From positions 3,548,501 to 3,612,500 of the forward strand of contig NZ_CP117411.1 in the NCBI RefSeq assembly GCF_028607085.1: a stretch of 64,000 nt of DNA, read 5' to 3'. The first letter of the stretch is position 1; the number at the start of each line of letters is the position of its first letter. This document shows positions 57,833 to 64,000 of this stretch, piece after piece. Below the pieces are notes generated by a model. That model was not told the DNA's origin. It saw only the letters and a program-made list of their open reading frames with translations, and ran no database searches. Made by a program: the position numbers and the translations under genes. The DNA is from Sphingomonas naphthae. GTDB taxonomy: Bacteria > Pseudomonadota > Alphaproteobacteria > Sphingomonadales > Sphingomonadaceae.

Positions 57833-58294
57833 TCAGCCGGCCGCGAGGCGCTTGGCGACCTCTTCCAGCTGGCCGGCCACCGTACCCCAGCCGGTCTCGA
57901 AACCCATCGCCTCATGCTGCGCCCGGGCCTCTTCGGTCCAGTGGCGCGCGGTGGCGCGATAGGCGGTCTTGTCGCCCTGGGGGATGAACTCCGTGATCGC
58001 CGTCATGAAGGCGGTCTGCGGCACCCAGCCGGTCCGGAACGCATCGGTCGTGACGATCAGGCTTTCCGGGACGATTTCGAGAAACACGCCCTCCATCGGC
58101 ATCACCTCGCCATCGGGACCGTGCATCACCAGCGCGCTGCGGCCGCCGGGGCGCAGATCCCATTCGACGATCTCCACCCGCCACGGCTTCGGGCAGAACC
58201 ATTCCTCGGTATGTTCGGTATAGGCGCGCCACACCGCCGCGACGGGGGCGTCGATGATCCGGCTTATGCTCAGGTCGAATGTCTCGTCGCTCAT
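57833..58294 (-). CDS. SRPBCC/AHSA1-type protein
   Basis: 153 residues of the START-like AHSA1 fold: SRIIDAPVAAVWRAYTE, WFCPKPWRVEIVEWDLRPGG, and TEFIPQGDKTAYRATARHW. Members bind hydrophobic ligands or partner proteins. GGAGGG precedes the ATG, which overlaps the upstream stop (TGATG). Last gene of the operon that starts at 60828. Confidence 0.88.
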   Translation of the reverse strand: MSDETFDLSISRIIDAPVAAVWRAYTEHTEEWFCPKPWRVEIVEWDLRPGGRSALVMHGPDGEVMPMEGVFLEIVPESLIVTTDAFRTGWVPQTAFMTAITEFIPQGDKTAYRATARHWTEEARAQHEAMGFETGWGTVAGQLEEVAKRLAAG

Positions 58295-58770
58295 CACCGT
58301 CCCTCCGCTGCACGTTCCAGAGCGGCGATATCGAGCCGCTTCATCTCCATCATGGCGAGACTCGCCCGCCGTGCCCGATCGGGATCGGGGTCGCTCAGCA
58401 GGCGCATCAGGGTGCGCGGCACGATCTGCCACGACAGGCCGAACCTGTCCTTGATCCAGCCGCATTGCTCGGCCTCGGGCACGGCCGACAGCGCATCGTA
58501 ATAACGATCCACCTCGGCCTGCCCGTCGCAGTCGATCTGGAAGGAGACGGCCTCGGTGAAGCGGAATTGCGGGCCGCCGTTGAGGCCGACGAACTTCTGG
58601 CCGGCAATCGTGAACTCGACGACCAGCACCGCGCCCTCGGCCATGCTGGGATTGTCGGAGGGGGCGCGGACGATGTTGTCGATCGTCATGTCGGCGAACA
58701 CCGTCTGGTAGAATTTGGCCGCGTCCTCGGCATTGCCGTCGAACCACAGGCAGGGGGTGATGGCGGGCAT
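58294..58770 (-). CDS. PhnB-like VOC protein
   Basis: 158 residues of the VOC fold in the PhnB/3-demethylubiquinone-methyltransferase-like group: ITPCLWFDGNAEDAAKFYQTVF, FVGLNGGPQFRFTEAVSFQID in part, and DRFGLSWQIVP. Function unknown. Coupled to the SRPBCC gene by a one-base overlap. Confidence 0.88.
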   Translation of the reverse strand: MPAITPCLWFDGNAEDAAKFYQTVFADMTIDNIVRAPSDNPSMAEGAVLVVEFTIAGQKFVGLNGGPQFRFTEAVSFQIDCDGQAEVDRYYDALSAVPEAEQCGWIKDRFGLSWQIVPRTLMRLLSDPDPDRARRASLAMMEMKRLDIAALERAAEGR

Positions 58771-58781
58771 CGATCCTCTCC

Positions 58782-59552
58782 TTATGGCTTCTTGGGGGCG
58801 ACGAGGCCGAAGGTGGCGCCTTCGGGATCGAGCGCGATCAGCGTCCAGTCGCCGCCCGGCACCTCGGAGGGGCCGTGCAGGATGCGCCCGCCGCCGGCGA
58901 CGATCCGCGCCGCGCCCGCGTCGATATCGTCGGCGAGGCGGGTGTAGAACACCCAGCGCGGCGGAATCGGGTTGTTCATCAGGCCGCCGCCGGCCAGATC
59001 GTTGATCTCGATGATCTGATATTGGCCCATCGGCCCCATGTCGAACGTGTCGAGCTTCTTCCAGCCGAACAGGCCCGAATAGAAATCGAAGGCGTCTTCC
59101 CAGTCGCTGGTGTGCAGCTCGCGCCAGCCGATATGGCCCGGCGTCATCGGCGGCGGCAGGCCGCAATTCTCGCCCGGATCCTGAAGGCTCTTGAAGATCG
59201 AGAAGGAGGCGCCCTGCCGATCGACCGCCACCGCGAAGCGGCCGACGGTGGGGATGTCGATCGGCCCGTGAACGATGCGCCCGCCGGCGGCGGTCACCTC
59301 GGCGGCCTTGGCGTCCACGTCATCGACCGCGACATGGCCCATCCAGCTGGGCTGCGCGCCGCCGGCCTTCATCTCGGGCGTGAGGCCCATGATCCCGCCC
59401 AGGCCGCCGCCCTGGCCTTCCAATATGGTGTAGGGCGGCTCGGAGCCGGGGAAGGGGCTGGTCGTCCAGCCCATCACGCTCGTGTAAAAGGCCTTCGCCG
59501 CCTCGGCGTCGTCGGCCATGATCTCGTACCAGACCCACGGATTGCTCGGCAT
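58782..59552 (-). CDS. Two-domain VOC (glyoxalase-like) protein
   Basis: 256 residues with two VOC modules: WVWYEIMADDAEAAKAFYTSVMGW and, from about residue 135, GWRELHTSDWEDAFDFYSGLFGW in part. Enzyme activity cannot be assigned. It lies 11 bases before the PhnB-like gene in the same operon. Confidence 0.88.
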   Translation of the reverse strand: MPSNPWVWYEIMADDAEAAKAFYTSVMGWTTSPFPGSEPPYTILEGQGGGLGGIMGLTPEMKAGGAQPSWMGHVAVDDVDAKAAEVTAAGGRIVHGPIDIPTVGRFAVAVDRQGASFSIFKSLQDPGENCGLPPPMTPGHIGWRELHTSDWEDAFDFYSGLFGWKKLDTFDMGPMGQYQIIEINDLAGGGLMNNPIPPRWVFYTRLADDIDAGAARIVAGGGRILHGPSEVPGGDWTLIALDPEGATFGLVAPKKP

Positions 59553-59582
59553 ATCCTGTCTCCTGTGTCGGTTGGTTGGCGT

Positions 59583-59942
59583 TCAGGCGCTCTGGTCGAC
59601 CATCACGGCGAAGCCGCCATAGACCATGCGCTTGCCGTCGAACGGCATGCCCCCTTCGGGCGGCTTCATGCGCGGATCGGCCATTACCTTGTCATGCGCG
59701 GCATCGCGCGCCTCTTTCGAGGGATATTCGATCCACGAGAAGACGATCACCTCGCCCTCCTCGGCCTTTACCCCGCCGTAGAAGTCGGTGGTGTGACCCT
59801 TCTTCACATCGTCGCCCCACGTCTCGACGACGCGGGTGGCGCCATGTTCGATGAAGATCGGCGCGGCCATCTCGGCCATGGCGCGATACGCTTCCTTCTT
59901 GCCCTCGGGCACGGGGATCACGAAACCTTCGACATAGGACAT
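59583..59942 (-). CDS. DUF1428 protein
   Basis: 119 residues with the DUF1428 pattern (YVEGFVIPVPEGKKEAYRAMAE, WGDDVKKGHTTDF, FSWIEYPSKEARD). Dimeric alpha-beta barrel fold expected; function unknown. 30 bases from each neighbour. Confidence 0.92.
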   Translation of the reverse strand: MSYVEGFVIPVPEGKKEAYRAMAEMAAPIFIEHGATRVVETWGDDVKKGHTTDFYGGVKAEEGEVIVFSWIEYPSKEARDAAHDKVMADPRMKPPEGGMPFDGKRMVYGGFAVMVDQSA

Positions 59943-59972
59943 CGTCTCTCTCCTTCTTATTGATCGGCCTTC

Positions 59973-60392
59973 TTATCGATTGGAGACCAGCGCCCGCAGG
60001 CGCGGATCGCGCAGCCACAGCGCGCCCCACAGCAGCAGCGCGACATAGATGCCGAAAAAGCAGTGGGTGGCCAGCGGGCTGCCGATGCGGACATGGGTGG
60101 CGATCGCGCCGCCCAGATAGGCGGTCAGCAGAATCGCCCCGATCAGCGAGGTGCGGCGCCAGGCATAAAGCAGCGTCGCGCCGATCTGGATCACGCCCAG
60201 CGTTCGCAGCAGCCCGCTGCCGGTGGGCCACCCCAGCGCCTGCATCGTATCGATCACCGGCTGGAGCGGGGCCAGCTTCATCGCTCCGTCGAGCAGCAGG
60301 AAGGCGATGCCGACACCGCCGAGGATGCGCCCGGCCAGCAGGCGGCGGTCCCGCGCCGGCGCGAGGGCTGGATCGAAAGCCAGGGTCGCCAT
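59973..60392 (-). CDS. DoxX-like membrane protein
   Basis: 139 residues with four membrane helices (GRILGGVGIAFLLLDGAMKL, TLGVIQIGATLLYA, GAILLTAYLGGAIATHV, CFFGIYVALLLWGALWL), the DoxX-like pattern. Related proteins take part in redox or stress responses. One base separates it from the VOC gene above. Confidence 0.88.
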   Translation of the reverse strand: MATLAFDPALAPARDRRLLAGRILGGVGIAFLLLDGAMKLAPLQPVIDTMQALGWPTGSGLLRTLGVIQIGATLLYAWRRTSLIGAILLTAYLGGAIATHVRIGSPLATHCFFGIYVALLLWGALWLRDPRLRALVSNR

Positions 60393-60393
60393 G

Positions 60394-60828
60394 TCAGGCC
60401 TCCACCGTTTCGGGCTGGCCCTGCATCGCGGCGGTGGCGGCCATGTCGATCCAGTTCACCCCCCACAGATGGCCGTCGGGATCCTCGAAGCTGCGGCCGT
60501 ACATGAAATCATATTCGTCGGGCTCGTTGACGTCGATCCGTCCGCCGGCGGCGCCCGCCCGCGCGACCCGATCGTCCACGTCGGCGCGGCTCGCGGCGGT
60601 GATGCACAGCATCACCTCGCTCGAGACCTTGGCGTCGACGATGGCCTTCTTCGGGTTGAAGCCGAGGAAGCGTTCGTGGGTCAGCAGCATCACGGCGATC
60701 GTATCGGAAAAGCGCATCATCGCGGCGGTCGGGTCGCTGTATTGCGCGTTCTGGGTGGCGCCCACCGCCGTGTAGAAGGCGATCGCGCGGTCGAGATCGG
60801 CCACCGGCAGGTTCACGAAGATCATCAT
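60394..60828 (-). CDS. VOC (glyoxalase-like) protein, first gene of the operon
   Basis: 144 residues of the VOC fold (FVNLPVADLDRAIAFYTAVGA, DPDGHLWGVNWIDM). AGGAG is seven bases before the ATG at 60828; the longer frame above it would run into the divergent hxlR promoter. Confidence 0.9.
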   Translation of the reverse strand: MMIFVNLPVADLDRAIAFYTAVGATQNAQYSDPTAAMMRFSDTIAVMLLTHERFLGFNPKKAIVDAKVSSEVMLCITAASRADVDDRVARAGAAGGRIDVNEPDEYDFMYGRSFEDPDGHLWGVNWIDMAATAAMQGQPETVEA

Positions 60829-60886
60829 GCTGCTTCTCCTTGCTCGGGCGGAGCGGCCTTGCCGGGCCTGCTTCGCGAATCGGGAC

Positions 60887-60915
60887 TTGCATTGGGTATC
60901 GCTGTTGGTTAGATA
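60887..60915 (+). promoter_or_regulatory. Candidate promoter of hxlR giving a leaderless mRNA
   Basis: TTGCAT (60887-60892), 17 bases, TAGATA (60910-60915). Transcription would begin about 60922, just before the ATG at 60924; no Shine-Dalgarno sequence is present. TGGTT...AACCA around the -10 box could be an operator. Confidence 0.5.
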
Positions 60916-60923
60916 AAACAACC

Positions 60924-61622
60924 ATGAAGTCACAAAAAGTAACCGAGTCGATTTCTTCAGCCCGGCGATCCTATCAGGATGCGTGCGGGGCCGCGCACGG
61001 CCTCGATCTGCTGGGGGAACGCTGGTCGATGCTGGTGGTTCGCGAACTGATGCTGGGGCCGCGCCGTTTCAGCGAATTGCGCGCCGGCCTGCCCGGCATC
61101 AGCGCCAACGTGCTGACCCAGCGGCTGGAGGGACTGGAGGAAAGCGGCATCCTCGTCCGCCGTCGCCTGCCGCCGCCCGCCTCGGTGCAGGTCTATGAAC
61201 TGACGCCGTGGGGCTATGAGGCCGAGCCCTTGTTGCAGGTGATCGGCCGCTGGGCGGCGCGCTCGCCCACGCACGATCCGACGCTGGCGTTCAGCGCGGT
61301 TTCGCTGATGCTGTCGATGCGCACGATGCTCGATCCCGCGCGGGCCGGGGGGCTTGTGGCGCGCGTCGGCTTCCGCATCGGCGAAGAGGGGTTCGTCGCC
61401 AGGCTGGGCGAGGGCCAGCTGCCGATCGAGCGGGGCGATCCGGCGGGCTGCGACGTGATCTTCGTCGGCCAGCCGCCGCTCATCGCCGCGGCGATCTACG
61501 GCGGCGTGCCGCTGGCCGCGCTGGAACAGGCCGGGCAGATCGCGGTGGAAGGCGATCGGCAGTTGGCCGAACGCTATGTCACCCTCTTCCCGATGCCCGC
61601 CAAGGTCGGGGCTTTAGTTTGA
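60924..61622 (+). CDS. HxlR-type winged-helix regulator with C-terminal extension
   Basis: 232 residues. The first 115 carry the HxlR domain: LDLLGERWSMLVVRELMLGPRRFSEL in part, LPGISANVLTQRLEGLEESG, and YELTPWGYEAEPLL. The last 110 residues form an extra domain resembling SCP2-type ligand-binding folds (VGFRIGEEGFVARLGEGQL). It may sense a hydrophobic ligand. Divergent from the VOC/DoxX/SRPBCC operon, which it probably controls. Confidence 0.87.
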   Translation: MKSQKVTESISSARRSYQDACGAAHGLDLLGERWSMLVVRELMLGPRRFSELRAGLPGISANVLTQRLEGLEESGILVRRRLPPPASVQVYELTPWGYEAEPLLQVIGRWAARSPTHDPTLAFSAVSLMLSMRTMLDPARAGGLVARVGFRIGEEGFVARLGEGQLPIERGDPAGCDVIFVGQPPLIAAAIYGGVPLAALEQAGQIAVEGDRQLAERYVTLFPMPAKVGALV

Positions 61623-61628
61623 TCCGCC

Positions 61629-61653
61629 CCTGATCCGGCGAAGCCGGATCAGG
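61629..61653. terminator. Hairpin between hxlR and the glutathione transferase gene
   Basis: CCTGATCCGGC-GAA-GCCGGATCAGG, perfect 11-base arms. It is 6 bases after the hxlR stop, and its right arm contains the stop codon of the opposing gene. The same hairpin family follows the 30-bp repeat at 29307. Confidence 0.72.
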
Positions 61654-62320
61654 CTCCAGGAATCGCCTGTTCGAACTTCTCGATCACCCAATCCTCTTCC
61701 TGCGCGCCGGCCAGCCAATCCTGCATGAAGCGGTGGTTGAGCACCGCCTCGGCATAGGCCTCGGCGAAGCGCGGCAGGGGCACCGAATAGGTCACGAAGC
61801 GGGTGACGACCGGCGCGAACATGATGTCCGCCGCGCCGAACGCCCCGAACAGGAAGGGCTCGCTCGACCCGCCATAGCGCGAGCGCGCCTCGGCCCAGAG
61901 GGTGACGATGCGGGTCACGTCCGCCGTCACCTCGGGCGAAAGCGCGCGTGGCGGATAGATGTGGCGCAGGTTCATCGTGCATTCGCGGCGCAGCGCCTGA
62001 AACGACGAGTGCATCTCCGCCGCCATCGATCGCGCCATGGCGCGGGCCGCCTCGTCCTGCGGCCAGAAGATATCGCGCCCGACCTTGTCGGCGAGATATT
62101 CGACGATGGCCAGGCTGTCCCACACCACCGCCTCGCCATCCCACAGGATCGGCACCTTGCCGGAGGAGGGCGCGAATTCGTCGCCCTCGCGGCGCTTGTC
62201 CCACTCGGCGTCGTAGAGCGGGACGACGATCTCCTCGAACGGCAGCCCCGATTGCTTGAGCGCCAGCCAGCCGCGCAGCGACCAGGAGGAATAGGCCTTG
62301 TTGCCGATGAACAGTTTCAT
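61649..62320 (-). CDS. Glutathione S-transferase
   Basis: 223 residues with an N-terminal thioredoxin-like domain (KLFIGNKAYSSWSLRGWLAL, KVPILWDGEAVVWDSLAIVEYLAD) and a helical C-terminal domain (FGAADIMFAPVVTRF). The Ser/Tyr near residues 8-11 may activate glutathione. Substrate unknown. No Shine-Dalgarno sequence seen before ATG 62320. Confidence 0.93.
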   Translation of the reverse strand: MKLFIGNKAYSSWSLRGWLALKQSGLPFEEIVVPLYDAEWDKRREGDEFAPSSGKVPILWDGEAVVWDSLAIVEYLADKVGRDIFWPQDEAARAMARSMAAEMHSSFQALRRECTMNLRHIYPPRALSPEVTADVTRIVTLWAEARSRYGGSSEPFLFGAFGAADIMFAPVVTRFVTYSVPLPRFAEAYAEAVLNHRFMQDWLAGAQEEDWVIEKFEQAIPGA

Positions 62321-62387
62321 GGGAGGTGGGATAGCGGCGGGTGGCGAGAGGGGCAACGGGGCGCCGCCGTGATCGAACGGGCGGATA

Positions 62388-63065
62388 TCAGCGGATGAAG
62401 ATGTTCAGCGCGCCGATATGGTTCATCCGCCGCCGGCCGCCGGGATCGTTGATGAGCTGGTTCATATAGCCGATCTCGATCGTCGAGCGGCCTTTGACGG
62501 CGATCTCGACCCCGCCGAAGCTGCGCAGCTGATCGAAGCCGGAGCGGACGCCCCAATCGGTGTCGTTGAGCGCGATGAAGGCCTCGGCCGAGCCGACCAG
62601 CGCCAGCCCCTTGTGGCCCGTCGCGACCTCGTAGCGGACCATTTCGCGCAGCCGCAGCCCCATGTCGTCACCATCGTTGCGCCAGCGCTGCTCGAGGCGG
62701 GTGCGGGAGGACAGATCGTGGCGGGCGCTGGTGGCGATCGTCCAGCTGATCTGCTGGAAGCTGCGATTCTCCTTGCGGTCCCGCCCGCCCTCGATCGGTG
62801 AGATCACGCGGCCATAGCCCTGATAGAGCGAGACGCTCTGGCTCGCCTTCCAGCCGATCGCCGGGCGCAGCAGCAGCATCTCCAGCCGAGACACGCCGCT
62901 GCCGAAGCGCGGCTGGGCCTCGGCGAAATAGATCAGCCGATCCTTGATGCCGCCGAAGATCGTGGCGTTGACCCAGATCTGCTCGTCGTGTTGCGTTTCG
63001 GCGAGCGCCGGGGTGAGCCCGAGGGCGGAGACGGCGAGCGCAAGGGCAAGGCGGAGGCTGTGCAT
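62388..63065 (-). CDS. DUF2490 outer-membrane-type protein
   Basis: 225 residues: signal peptide (LRLALALAVSALGLTPALA) then beta-rich sequence of the DUF2490 type (LIYFAEAQPRFG, LLLRPAIGWKASQSVSLYQGYG, RLEQRWRNDGDDMGLRLREMVRYE in part). Probably a small barrel; function unknown. Confidence 0.83.
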   Translation of the reverse strand: MHSLRLALALAVSALGLTPALAETQHDEQIWVNATIFGGIKDRLIYFAEAQPRFGSGVSRLEMLLLRPAIGWKASQSVSLYQGYGRVISPIEGGRDRKENRSFQQISWTIATSARHDLSSRTRLEQRWRNDGDDMGLRLREMVRYEVATGHKGLALVGSAEAFIALNDTDWGVRSGFDQLRSFGGVEIAVKGRSTIEIGYMNQLINDPGGRRRMNHIGALNIFIR

Positions 63066-63157
63066 CGCCAGCCTATGGGATGTCGCTGCGGCCAGGGCCA
63101 AGCGACAAACTATGTCTGACAGGGCGGAGCGGCTGGCGCTGCCCTGTCAGGATCGGC

Positions 63158-64000
63158 TCAGGCCGCCACGTCGTAGGGCTGGATCTCGCCCGACAGATAC
63201 AGGTTGCGCGCCTTGGCGCGGCTGAGCTTGCCCGAGCTGGTGCGCGGCAGGGTCTTGGGCGGCACGAGTTCGACCACGCAGTGCATGCCGGTGATCGCGC
63301 GGACCTTCTCGCGGATGGCATCCCGGAGCCGGCTGCGCTCTTCCGGGTCGCTGGTGCGGCACTGGACGAGGACGGCGGGGGTTTCCTCGCCGCCCGGCGT
63401 GGTGATGGCGAAGGCGGCGATGTCGCCCGCCTTGAAGCCCGGCAATTGCTCCACGGCCCATTCGATATCCTGGGGCCAGTGGTTCTTGCCGTTGATGATG
63501 ATCATGTCCTTCGCCCGGCCGACGATGTAGACATAGCCGTTCGAGAGATAGCCCATGTCGCCGGTGTCGAGCCAGCCGCCGACCATGCAGGCCTCGGTCG
63601 CCGCCTCGTCGCGGAAATAGCCGACCATCACCGAGGAGCCGCGACACCAGACCTTGCCGATCGCGCGCTCGGGCAGGCGCTTGCCGTCCTCCTCGCGGAT
63701 CTCGACTTCCATGCCGAGGCACGGCTTGCCGCAATTGACGATGGCGCGATAGCGCTGCGGGCGACCGGCCGGGCCGGCATCGCCGCCCGACAATTCGGTT
63801 TCCTCGACCAGCTCGACGACGATGCCCTCGCCCGGCGGCATGATCGACACGGCGAGCGTGGCTTCGGCCAGCCCGTAGCTCGGCAGGAAGGCTTCCGCCT
63901 TGAAGCCGGCCTCGGCGAAGGCGTCGACGAACGCCTGCATCACGTCGGGGCGGATCATGTCCGCGCCATTGCCCGCCACCCGCCAGCGCGACAGATCGAA
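63158..64000 (-). CDS. Fatty acyl-AMP ligase-like protein, C-terminal part
   Basis: The last 280 residues of an ANL-superfamily adenylating enzyme; the 5' end is beyond the right edge. Seen: VAGNGADMIRPDVMQAFVDAF and PSYGLAEATLAVS, typical of the fatty acyl-AMP ligase (FAAL) branch, then GWLDTGDMGYLSNGYVYIVGR (in part), GRAKDMIIINGKNHWPQDIE and PRTSSGKLSRAKARN with the catalytic lysine. FAALs load acyl-AMP onto acyl carrier proteins. In sphingolipid-making bacteria a related gene lies by serine palmitoyltransferase; that cannot be checked here. Confidence 0.85.
   Translation of the reverse strand, partial: FDLSRWRVAGNGADMIRPDVMQAFVDAFAEAGFKAEAFLPSYGLAEATLAVSIMPPGEGIVVELVEETELSGGDAGPAGRPQRYRAIVNCGKPCLGMEVEIREEDGKRLPERAIGKVWCRGSSVMVGYFRDEAATEACMVGGWLDTGDMGYLSNGYVYIVGRAKDMIIINGKNHWPQDIEWAVEQLPGFKAGDIAAFAITTPGGEETPAVLVQCRTSDPEERSRLRDAIREKVRAITGMHCVVELVPPKTLPRTSSGKLSRAKARNLYLSGEIQPYDVAA

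Overview
This is a 64 kb, very GC-rich, gene-dense chromosomal window from an alphaproteobacterium, almost certainly a sphingomonad (Sphingomonas or a close relative). The assignment is by inference from gene content, codon use (heavy GATCG and GCG use) and the palindromic intergenic repeats; no rRNA is present. Coding density is very high: no gap without a gene exceeds about 250 bases. No phage, transposase, integrase or CRISPR array was found.

Layout. 1-6496 is the 3' part of a cellulose synthesis operon (bcsB end, bcsC, a bcsD-like gene). bcsC is interrupted by one in-frame TAA between its TPR half and its outer-membrane barrel half. 6742-16433 is a surface polysaccharide region: two GT4 glycosyltransferases, a Wzx-type flippase, a CDP-glycerol-transferase-like protein and a beta-propeller GINT1-like protein. 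Within it, on the other strand, sits a FecI/FecR/TonB-receptor regulon whose sigma factor overlaps the flippase gene by 4 bases. 16455-23400 holds maeB, mutS and mutL. 23500-29199 is the cell-elongation operon mreB-mreC-mreD-mrdA-rodA. 29437-34318 holds tRNA-Lys, a DUF4919 protein, dapE, an Smr protein, mltA, a Tim44-like protein and secB. 34439-41977 holds murJ, trpS, a DUF4136 lipoprotein, a phospholipase D-like enzyme, an HNH nuclease, gluQ, a HIG1-like protein and a PduO-type adenosyltransferase. 42126-44380 is an ergothioneine pair, egtB-egtD. 44414-49441 holds rarD, a small secreted protein, a YcaQ-type DNA glycosylase that appears to start at CTG, tRNA-Pro, and a pnuC-nadR pair for NAD salvage. 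49509-53410 holds lepA, tadA, small membrane proteins and rpmB. 53579-57139 is cobS and cobT with a Phd/PIN toxin-antitoxin pair lodged between them. 57270-62320 is a VOC/SRPBCC/DoxX operon opposite an HxlR regulator, then a glutathione transferase. The window closes with a DUF2490 protein and the C-terminal part of a fatty acyl-AMP ligase-like protein that runs off the right edge.

How the genes work together. Several blocks serve the envelope: cellulose export, polysaccharide assembly, the MreBCD/PBP2/RodA elongasome with MurJ and MltA for peptidoglycan, SecB for export. Others are housekeeping (mismatch repair, translation factors, tRNA modification, lysine and NAD metabolism). Start/stop overlaps of 1-4 bases are common and mark translational coupling. 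Palindromic repeats of several families fill many gaps; one provides a ribosome binding site, one provides a stop codon, and one pair lies in frame inside mutL.
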